DNA of 7,464 nt from Pseudomonadota bacterium (GTDB taxonomy: Bacteria > Myxococcota > Myxococcia > Myxococcales > Vulgatibacteraceae): the NCBI GenBank assembly GCA_023436385.1, contig JAEZJH010000077.1:1-7464 (forward strand). Reading direction: 5' to 3'. The position numbers were made by a program, and so were the translations under genes. Shown here in pieces: positions 1 to 7,464 of this stretch; within the stretch, counting starts at the first letter, position 1, and each line of letters begins with the position of its first letter. The notes under the pieces are model-generated. The model saw only the letters and a program-made list of their open reading frames with translations. It searched no databases and was not told where the DNA came from.

Positions 1-75
1 TTCGCAGGTGTCCGAACACCCGACCAGGAGCGCGGCCGCCGCCATGGCGGCGGCGAGGGAGAGGAGGCGAACCAT
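1..75 (-). CDS. Lipoprotein N-terminus, partial (runs off left edge)
   Basis: On the minus strand an ATG at 75-73 opens a frame that stays open to base 1 and reads MVRLLSLAAAMAAAALLVGC followed by SDTCE. This is a lipoprotein signal peptide: one Arg near the start, an Ala/Leu-rich core, and the lipobox L17-V18-G19-C20. Cys20 would be the lipidated residue after signal peptidase II cleavage; Ser at +2 has no inner-membrane retention Asp, so outer-membrane sorting is likely. A purine-rich GGGGGA at 85-80 lies 4 nt before the ATG. The internal ATG at codon 11 would leave too short a signal peptide, so I prefer the first. It begins 21 bp after the stop of the preceding lipoprotein gene on the same strand and is probably co-transcribed with it. 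The mature protein is outside the window, so no function can be assigned. Confidence 0.75.
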   Translation of the reverse strand, partial: MVRLLSLAAAMAAAALLVGCSDTCE

Positions 76-96
76 GGCTTCCCCCGGAAGCGTGGA

Positions 97-1944
97 TCAG
101 TCGCGTCCCAGCACGAGGACGGTGGCAGTGTCGTGGCAGCCGAGCAGCACCGCGTCGGCGCCGTCGGACCCGATTTGCGGGCTCTCGACCATGCGGAGCG
201 GCACGCAGCCCGGGAGCGGCGTGTGGACCGCGGCGGTGGCGTCGGGCAGGCCGTCGGTGAGTGGAAGGGTGATCAGTTCGGGATCCCCGCCGTCGCAGTG
301 GGAGGCGACGAGGAGGTCCGTGTCGCGGGCGAGGAGGGCGGTGGGGCAGGCCGATAAACCGAACGCTGTCGAGGTATGACCGAGAATCTCGTTTGCAGTG
401 GCGACCACAAAAGCGGCTCCCTGGCTGACCGCGTACAAATGGCTGCCGTCTGGTGTTAGCGAGAGCAGCGCTCCAGATTCGCTCGACGGTCCTAGGCTCA
501 GGAGGCCAGACCGGGTCTGCAGAACGCCATTTACAGATAGGAATGCAACCGCAACGCGTGTGTCGTCACTAAAAGAGACGTATACACGGGCGTCCGCGGC
601 GATGGAGTTGTGGTGGGCAGCGACAGACTGGGTGGATTTCCATCGAAGCGGGCTTTGGCCATCCGTCAGCTCCGATAGACTGACGGCCTTGCAGTGCACC
701 GAGGATTCGCTGCATTGGACCGGATGGCTTGCGGGATGCTCTCCTTCGATGTTCAGCGAGTTCCAATATTGGAACTTGGAATCAACGGAATAGAGCGCGA
801 CCGAAGGTGTCCCAAAAGGCGAGGTGAAGACCTGCCCCGCAAGTGGCTGAGCCTCCGGAACCAGCTCGAACACCAGTTCCCCGTCGGCCTCAAGCCCCAG
901 CAGCCTGGCCTCTAGCACGGCCCACACCATGGGCCCCGACGCATGCCGCGGATCGATCGCCACCCCCCGCACCCCCTCCACCGCAATCGTCCCTAGCGTC
1001 TCCGGCTGTCCGGCGAACCCCAGCGTCACCACCCGCCCGGCCTCGCCGGCGCCGCGGAGCGCCACCGCACACATCCGCGTCCCCGGCGCGCAGGTGACGT
1101 CCCGCACCGCCCAGCCCTCCGCCGCCGGATCGAACCCCAGCGCACACCGCCCCGGCACACAGTCGGTGTCCACCCCGTCGCACGGGTCCGGCGCCCCCGG
1201 ATACACCGCCGCGTCCCGGGGCGCGCAATCGAGCTCCTCCAGCGCGCCATCTCCGTCCACGTCGGGGTCGCAAACATCACCCCGCCCGTCGCCGTCGAGG
1301 TCCCCCTGCCCGGCGTTCGACGTGAACGGGCAGTTGTCGCAGGCGTCCGCCACCCCGTCCCCGTCGGTCTCCTCCTGGTCCGGGTTCTTATCGCGGGGGC
1401 AGTTGTCGCAGGCGTCTCCCACCAGGTCGCCGTCGGCGTCCTCCTGCCCCGGGTTGGCCACCGCCGGGCAGTTGTCGGCGTCCCCGCAGACCCCGTCCCC
1501 GTCCGCGTCGTCCGCGGGATCGGCCGGGCACGGGTCGCACGCGTCGCCCGCCCCGTCGCCGTCGGCGTCCTCCTGCCCCGGGTTGGCCGCCGCCGGGCAG
1601 TTGTCCCCCTCCGCGCAGCGCCCGTCCCCGTCGACGTCGTCGGCCGGGTCCGCCGGGCAGGGGTCGCAGACGTCCCCGGCCCCGTCGCCGTCCCCGTCCT
1701 CCTGCCCGGGGTTGGGCGCGGCGGGGCAATTGTCACCGCCGTCGCAGGCCCCGTCCCCGTCGGCGTCGCCGTCCGGGCACGCGCCCCCGTCCTCCAGGCA
1801 CACCCGGTGCTCCCCATTCTTCACGCATCGAGAACCGGCCGGGCAGTCGGCGTCGGAGCCGCAGTCGTCCTCGGCGCCCGTGCAGGCGCCCAGGTACGCC
1901 GCGGCTAGCAGGCCAGCCGCCAGGAACGCGACCGAACCGCGCAT
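97..1944 (-). CDS. Secreted lipoprotein with thrombospondin type 3 repeats, MopE-like motif and probable propeller-like C-terminal region
   Basis: A 615-residue protein starting at ATG 1944-1942, preceded by a strong purine-rich ribosome site (GGAGG at 1953-1949, 4 nt spacing). Residues 1-21 are a lipoprotein signal peptide with lipobox L18-G19-A20-C21, so it is probably anchored in the outer membrane. Residues 22-60 are Cys-rich. Residues 71-229 are calcium-binding thrombospondin type 3 repeats, recognised by recurring DNCP, NPGQED, DADGDG and GDxCD motifs. Residues 239-262 resemble the MopE-type metal-binding motif (DC, then VYPGAPDPCDGVDTDC). Residues 270-615 have no family I recognise; alternating short hydrophobic strands (LYAVSQGAAFVVA, DLLVASHCDGG) with loops suggest a beta-propeller-like domain, which is inference. 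Paired cysteines (C411/C418, C533, C550, C580, C603) fit an oxidising compartment. Codons for roughly residues 369-528 are clearly less GC-rich than the rest. The ligand or partner is unknown; a calcium-stabilised surface protein is the safest description. Confidence 0.9.
   Translation of the reverse strand: MRGSVAFLAAGLLAAAYLGACTGAEDDCGSDADCPAGSRCVKNGEHRVCLEDGGACPDGDADGDGACDGGDNCPAAPNPGQEDGDGDGAGDVCDPCPADPADDVDGDGRCAEGDNCPAAANPGQEDADGDGAGDACDPCPADPADDADGDGVCGDADNCPAVANPGQEDADGDLVGDACDNCPRDKNPDQEETDGDGVADACDNCPFTSNAGQGDLDGDGRGDVCDPDVDGDGALEELDCAPRDAAVYPGAPDPCDGVDTDCVPGRCALGFDPAAEGWAVRDVTCAPGTRMCAVALRGAGEAGRVVTLGFAGQPETLGTIAVEGVRGVAIDPRHASGPMVWAVLEARLLGLEADGELVFELVPEAQPLAGQVFTSPFGTPSVALYSVDSKFQYWNSLNIEGEHPASHPVQCSESSVHCKAVSLSELTDGQSPLRWKSTQSVAAHHNSIAADARVYVSFSDDTRVAVAFLSVNGVLQTRSGLLSLGPSSESGALLSLTPDGSHLYAVSQGAAFVVATANEILGHTSTAFGLSACPTALLARDTDLLVASHCDGGDPELITLPLTDGLPDATAAVHTPLPGCVPLRMVESPQIGSDGADAVLLGCHDTATVLVLGRD
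1159..1230 (-). other. MopE-like metal-binding motif segment of the lipoprotein
   Basis: Codons for residues 239-262 encode DC, then AVYPGAPDPCDGVDTDC. This matches the short Cys/Asp motif (DCDD..., PGA, CDGxDxDC) found, often repeated, in secreted proteins of Myxococcota and named after the copper-binding protein MopE of methanotrophs. Here there is one copy, directly after the calcium-type repeats, marking the boundary to the C-terminal domain. Metal identity cannot be judged from the sequence. Confidence 0.7.
1270..1734 (-). repeat. Tandem thrombospondin type 3 repeat array (coding)
   Basis: In-frame tandem repeats within the lipoprotein gene. Two long units of 43 residues (129 bp each, 1734-1606 and 1605-1477) both start with DNCPAA and run through NPGQED, DGDGAGD and DPCPADPADD. 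Three short units of 23 residues follow (1476-1408, 1407-1339, 1338-1270). By hand alignment the two long units match at about 80% of bases, with most differences being C/G swaps that leave the protein nearly unchanged. Each Asp-rich loop is a typical calcium site of this family. The pattern indicates internal duplication kept under protein-level selection. Confidence 0.85.
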
Positions 1945-1971
1945 CTTCCCTCCCCCTAATCGAGGGGTCCG

Positions 1972-2001
1972 ACGCTAGTCGGGCGGCCCGACCAGTGGCA
2001 A
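1972..2001 (-). promoter_or_regulatory. Candidate sigma-70-type promoter for the lipoprotein gene pair
   Basis: On the minus strand, TTGCCA (2001-1996, five of six matches to the -35 consensus) is followed by an 18-bp spacer and TAGCGT (1977-1972, three of six matches to the -10). Transcription would start near 1965, giving a leader of about 20 nt that contains the ribosome site. The position fits, but the -10 is weak and other high-GC sequences could match by chance. Confidence 0.4.
1978..1992. promoter_or_regulatory. Perfect 15-bp palindrome, operator-like
   Basis: GTCGGGC and GCCCGAC are perfect inverted 7-bp arms around a single central G. The palindrome lies wholly within the 18-bp spacer of the candidate minus-strand promoter and begins right next to its -10 element. 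A dimeric regulator bound here would block or remodel the promoter. The regulator is not in this window, and no second copy was seen elsewhere in the intergenic region. Confidence 0.4.
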
Positions 2002-2167
2002 CCGTCCGGGCGGGAATGTCCACCATCGGCTGCTTGGGACCCCTCCCCGAACCGGTCGGAGCCCCCCCGAGGCCGCCCGGGACGGCCAACCGAGCCCGCC
2101 CGTCTCACCCGGTTTCACGCGGAGCGCACCTCGGCCCGCCCGCCTTCGCGGCGTTCCGACCCGGGCC

Positions 2168-2196
2168 TTGAGCCCTCGCCGCCGCTCCTCTACCCT
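2168..2196 (+). promoter_or_regulatory. Candidate promoter giving a leaderless mRNA for the glycosyltransferase-methyltransferase gene
   Basis: TTGAGC (2168-2173) and TACCCT (2191-2196) are spaced by exactly 17 bp. Transcription would start at about 2203-2205, at or next to the ATG at 2205. No Shine-Dalgarno sequence is visible in the bases before that ATG. Together these suggest a leaderless transcript. The hexamers match the consensus only partly (4/6 and 3/6). Confidence 0.4.
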
Positions 2197-2204
2197 GCGA
2201 CGGA

Positions 2205-3629
2205 ATGCGCGACCTCCTCCTGGTCCTACTCGCCCGCGCCGGCGGCGCCTCCCTGCTCACCTCGATCCAGCGAGCGCTGGCACGGGACGACGTGTCGCGC
2301 GTGATCGCCGTCGATCGGGTGGGGAGCCGCGACTTCCTCGACCTGGTCGCCGGCGCCGCCCACGAGCGTCTCGAGCTGTTGTCGATCGCCTCCGGCCGCG
2401 GCGCCGCCTTCCGGGCCGGCGTCCGCCGGGCCCTCCTCGCCGATCCGGCGGCGCCCTTCGTCGCCGTCCTCGACGACGACCACGATCCCCGGGACCTCGA
2501 CGCGATCCTCGCCCCGCTCCGCGAGCGACGGGCCGACGCCGTCTACGGCCGCCGCCGGTCGACGGGACGGGAGGGGGAGCGGGTCTCGTTCGCCGAGCGC
2601 GCCGCGATGGCCCTGATCGATCCGGTGCAGACCGGGCAGGAGGTGGCCCGCCGCACCCTCGCCGGCCTCGCCCGCGCCGTGCACCACGTCGAGGTCAGCG
2701 ATCTCCACGGCCCCAAGGCGTTCCGCCGGGCGGTGGTCGAGGCCCTCGACATCACCAGCACCGGCGACGGCGTCGACGCGGAGCTGACCGCCAAGCTCGG
2801 CGCCGTCGGCTACCGGGTGGTCGAGGTTCCGGTGGCCCGGGGCCGGCAGACGCTCACCCCGTCCACCGCCGCCACCGCCGCCGCCACCCTGGCCCGCTAC
2901 GCCCTCTCCGACGAATACGAGGGCCGCCACGAGGGACACAAGACCCTCCGGAACATGGAGACGGCGCCGGCCTACGCCCGCTGGCTCGCCGATAAAATCA
3001 AGCCACACCTGGGGGCGCGGGTGCTCGAGGTGGGCGCGGGCCTGGGGACGATCTCCCGGCACCTCGTCGATCGCGAACTCCTCATCGCCCTCGAGCCCGA
3101 GCGGCTCTACGTCGAGCGCCTGCGGAACCGCTTTGCCGGGCTGCCCAACGTCGAGGTGATCCACGGCGACGCCGGCCGCGACGAGGACCTCCTCCCGCTG
3201 GCGGAGCGGCGCCTCGACTCGGTGGTGCTCTCCAACGTCCTCGAACACATCCCCGACGACGCCGGCGCCCTCCGCCGCTTCGCCCGGGTGCTCCGTCCCG
3301 GCGGCACGGTGGTGCTGGTGGTCCCGGCGCTCCAGGAGTTGTTCGGCGCGATCGACGCCGCCGTCGGCCACCACCGCCGCTACGACAAACACACGCTGGA
3401 GAAGGCCCTCGCCTCCGCCGGATACAAGGTGGAACGGCTCGAATGGATGAACGCGGTGGGCATCCCCGGCTGGTGGCTCAACGGCCGGATCCTCCGCCGC
3501 CGCGAGGTCCCGCGGCTCCAGCTCCAGGTCTACGACCGGCTCGCCCCCACCCTGGCCCGCGCCGAGGCCCGCCTCGGCGAGCCGCCGGTGGGCATGAGCC
3601 TCTTCGCCGTCGGCCGCCTGCCGGAGTAG
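2205..3629 (+). CDS. Bifunctional glycosyltransferase family 2 / class I SAM-dependent methyltransferase
   Basis: A 474-residue fusion. Residues 1-230 look like a GT2 (GT-A fold) domain: a strand at 4-10, a VIAVD strand at 33-37, the GRGAAFRAGVRRAL helix at 64-77, the metal/nucleotide-binding acidic motif VLDDDHDP at 88-95, and a late ELTAKLGAVGYRVVEVPV segment (193-210), as in dolichyl-phosphate-mannose-synthase-like enzymes. The usual N-terminal P-x-YNE and VDDGSTD motifs are absent or degenerate (VDRVGS). Residues 250-474 form a Rossmann methyltransferase: SAM-binding VLEVGAGLGT at 273-282, an acidic residue in ALEPER at 295-300, VLSNVLEHIP at 341-350, RVLRPGGTVVLVVPA at 361-375, then GHHRRYDKHTL at 388-398. 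An in-frame stop at 2169-2171 with no start codon in between fixes the ATG at 2205. There is no transmembrane segment, so it is probably cytoplasmic. It likely adds and/or methylates a sugar or lipid-linked glycan; donor and acceptor are unknown. It faces the GDP-fucose genes convergently, which supports a polysaccharide role. Confidence 0.85.
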   Translation: MRDLLLVLLARAGGASLLTSIQRALARDDVSRVIAVDRVGSRDFLDLVAGAAHERLELLSIASGRGAAFRAGVRRALLADPAAPFVAVLDDDHDPRDLDAILAPLRERRADAVYGRRRSTGREGERVSFAERAAMALIDPVQTGQEVARRTLAGLARAVHHVEVSDLHGPKAFRRAVVEALDITSTGDGVDAELTAKLGAVGYRVVEVPVARGRQTLTPSTAATAAATLARYALSDEYEGRHEGHKTLRNMETAPAYARWLADKIKPHLGARVLEVGAGLGTISRHLVDRELLIALEPERLYVERLRNRFAGLPNVEVIHGDAGRDEDLLPLAERRLDSVVLSNVLEHIPDDAGALRRFARVLRPGGTVVLVVPALQELFGAIDAAVGHHRRYDKHTLEKALASAGYKVERLEWMNAVGIPGWWLNGRILRRREVPRLQLQVYDRLAPTLARAEARLGEPPVGMSLFAVGRLPE

Positions 3630-3638
3630 CCGGGCGCT

Positions 3639-5780
<2,142 letters not shown>

Positions 5781-7464
5781 TCAGCGGCGGCCGTCGAGGT
5801 CGGTGCCCAGGAACCGGAGGCTCCGGGCCTTCCGCTGCTCGGCCTCGAGCGCCGCCCGCCGCTTCTCGATCCGCTCCGCGAGACGCTGCGCGGCGGGCTC
5901 GTCCGGATACGGGCGCAACTCCGCGGTCGCCTCGTCCAGTCGGTCGAGCGCCAGATACACGTCGGCGAGGGCGAAATGGAGCCACTTGTCGTCCGGCCGG
6001 AGCCGGAGGGCGAGCCGCAGCTCGTCCCGGGCCCGCTCGTCGGCCTTGAGCGCCCGGAAGGCGTTGGCGCGCAATGAATGGCGGTGGATCCGGTGCCAGA
6101 TCGGCGCGTCGAGGGGGAGCCGGTCCAGGGCCTTCAGCGCCGCCTCGGGCTCCTTCCGGGCCAGCTCGAAGTAGGCGAGGGCGAACACCAGCTCGGCGTC
6201 CCCGGGGAGCCGGGCGAGCCCCTGCGCATACAGCTCCCGGGCCTCGTCGAACCGCTCGAGGCGCGCAAGCGCGGAGGCCTCGAGGGCCCAGCCCTGTGCC
6301 GTCTCCGGCAACGCCGCCCGCAGGCTCGCGCCCAGGGCCCGGGCGTCCTCGTGGCGCTCCTGTTTGGCATACAGCCGGTGGAGCGTGCTGGTCAGGTTGG
6401 CCAGCCGCGCGACCTCGCGCCGGTTCAACTGCGCCGCCGCCGCCGGGTCGCCGAGGAGACCGATCGGCGTCAACTCCACCGCCGACTCCGCCACCGCCAC
6501 CGCGTCCTCGATCCGGCCGAACTTCTCCAGCAGCGCGGCGGCGGTCGCCGCCGGACCCGGCTCGGTCGGCGCCGCGTCGCGGATCGCCGCCGGCTCCGGC
6601 CAGCGGGCGAGCACCCGGTCCACGGTGGGAAACTCGCGGTCCGCGGCCATCCGGTACTCGACCAGCGCCTGGGACCTGCGTCCGAGCCGGGCGAACACGT
6701 CTCCGGTGAGCGCGTGCACGCGGCCGGAGGTGGGGTTCCGCTCCGCGGCACAGGCGAGCGCCGGCAGCGCCCGCAGCGGCTCATCGACGGCGAGCGCCTT
6801 GGCGGCGAGGAGCTGGCAGGGGAGGTAGTCCTGCGGATGTCTCGCCTGGAACGCGGCCGCGTCCGCCTCGAACGCATCCAGTGAAACCGACACATCGGCC
6901 GCCCGGGCCTCGAGCCGGGCCGTCTCCGCCTCCAGCCCCGGCCAGGCCAGCGCGCCCAGCCCCACCACCGCCGCCAGCGCCGCCGCCCCGGCGCCGAGGG
7001 CCGTGGTCCGCGGCAAGCGGATCCGGAGCCAACCCCGCCGCCGGCTCGGCCGGGTGGCGAGGAGGGCGAAGAGCAGGAACCCCGCGGCGAAGTGGAGGGC
7101 GAAGTCGACCATCCCCTGGAGCAGGAGCGCCAGGGCCGCCGCCGCGGCACCGGCCTCCTCCCAGGAGGTGCGGGCCCGGCGGAGGAGCTGCACGAACGCC
7201 CACAGCACCGCGACGATCAGCGCCAGGCCGAGCGGCAGGCCGAGCCCGGCCACGGCTTCCAGCGCCTCGTTCTCCGCATGGGTGTAGGCGGTCCGAATCG
7301 GCCCCGCGAGCCACTTCGGATGCGCCGTCTCGAAGGCGCCGGACCCGATGCCGAGCCAGGGGCGCTCGGCGATCGCCCGGAGCGCCACCCCGGCCACCTG
7401 GAACTTGGGTTCGGTCTCGAGGTCGATGGCGGCGAGCGCATCCATCTCGCGCTCCACCGGCCGG
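5781..7464 (-). CDS. O-antigen ligase/polymerase-type (Wzy_C) membrane protein with C-terminal TPR region, 5'-truncated by window edge
   Basis: The frame is open to the right edge, so the start and N-terminal membrane helices are outside; 561 codons are visible. Numbering from the GTG at 7457, [12 protein letters not shown] (31-42) and [19 protein letters not shown] (57-75) match the large periplasmic loop of the O-antigen ligase/polymerase family (Wzy_C), with H60 a candidate for its conserved His. Hydrophobic segments follow at about 73-92, 103-134 and 152-173. From about 190 to 540 the protein is Ala/Leu/Arg-rich helical repeats, with clear TPR-like units at about 245-275, 386-417, 421-447 and 459-514 (for example [21 protein letters not shown]). 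It ends in a charged helix. Such proteins move or polymerise undecaprenyl-linked glycans on the periplasmic face; the TPR tail probably binds partner proteins. The last visible membrane helix lies just before the TPR region, but which side the tail faces cannot be fixed without the N-terminus. The gene lies 130 bp upstream of gmd, in line with a polysaccharide locus. Ligase versus polymerase cannot be decided here. The GTG at 7457 is unlikely to be the real start. Confidence 0.85.
   Translation of the reverse strand, partial: RPVEREMDALAAIDLETEPKFQVAGVALRAIAERPWLGIGSGAFETAHPKWLAGPIRTAYTHAENEALEAVAGLGLPLGLALIVAVLWAFVQLLRRARTSWEEAGAAAAALALLLQGMVDFALHFAAGFLLFALLATRPSRRRGWLRIRLPRTTALGAGAAALAAVVGLGALAWPGLEAETARLEARAADVSVSLDAFEADAAAFQARHPQDYLPCQLLAAKALAVDEPLRALPALACAAERNPTSGRVHALTGDVFARLGRRSQALVEYRMAADREFPTVDRVLARWPEPAAIRDAAPTEPGPAATAAALLEKFGRIEDAVAVAESAVELTPIGLLGDPAAAAQLNRREVARLANLTSTLHRLYAKQERHEDARALGASLRAALPETAQGWALEASALARLERFDEARELYAQGLARLPGDAELVFALAYFELARKEPEAALKALDRLPLDAPIWHRIHRHSLRANAFRALKADERARDELRLALRLRPDDKWLHFALADVYLALDRLDEATAELRPYPDEPAAQRLAERIEKRRAALEAEQRKARSLRFLGTDLDGRR

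Noticed and set aside
1270..1734. Repeats resembling a CRISPR or satellite array
   Set aside because: The repeats are in frame, diverged at wobble positions and encode thrombospondin type 3 motifs, so they are protein repeats.
929..1978. Long open frame (349 codons) on the plus strand opposite the lipoprotein gene
   Set aside because: It is Ser/Pro-rich low-complexity translation made by the antisense of the Asp/Gly/Cys repeats in GC-rich DNA. It has no domain and no ribosome site.
2226..3392. 388-codon minus-strand open frame opposite the fusion enzyme
   Set aside because: Gly/Glu/Val-rich shadow frame without recognisable motifs; the plus-strand frame has clear GT2 and SAM-binding motifs.
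3630..3638. Shared terminator between the convergent genes
   Set aside because: Only 9 bp separate the two stop codons and no stem-loop with a T-tract is visible; termination must lie within the opposing genes or be factor-dependent.

Overview
This is a high-GC bacterial window. Hand counts give about 78-82% GC in several coding stretches and about 58% in one unusual stretch. The leftmost complete gene is a lipoprotein with thrombospondin type 3 repeats and a MopE-like metal-binding motif, a combination common in Myxococcota and related former Deltaproteobacteria. I infer that kind of organism; nothing here proves the taxon.

Layout. Positions 1-1944 (minus strand) carry two consecutive lipoprotein genes: a complete Asp/Cys-rich 615-residue lipoprotein, then, 21 bp downstream, the first 25 codons of another lipoprotein that leaves the window. 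Positions 1945-2204 are a divergent intergenic region with candidate promoters on both strands and a perfect 15-bp palindrome inside the minus-strand promoter spacer. Positions 2205-3629 (plus strand) encode one polypeptide with a family 2 glycosyltransferase-like half and a class I SAM-dependent methyltransferase half. It converges, with a 9-bp gap, on the minus-strand genes at 3639-7464. In transcription order these are the C-terminal part of an O-antigen ligase/polymerase-type membrane protein with a long TPR tail (5' end outside the window), gmd (GDP-mannose 4,6-dehydratase) and fcl (GDP-L-fucose synthase), the last two separated by 2 bp.

How the genes work together. gmd and fcl convert GDP-mannose to GDP-L-fucose through the 4-keto-6-deoxy intermediate. 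The upstream Wzy_C/TPR protein would ligate or polymerise a lipid-linked glycan, and the glycosyltransferase-methyltransferase fusion could add and/or methylate a sugar. The right-hand three quarters therefore looks like part of a surface polysaccharide locus. The lipoprotein pair is probably a separate transcription unit. I found no RNA gene, CRISPR array, insertion sequence or phage gene. I also see no convincing novel system; the points most worth a second look are the composition break inside the lipoprotein gene, the operator-like palindrome, and the divergent, apparently leaderless fusion enzyme.
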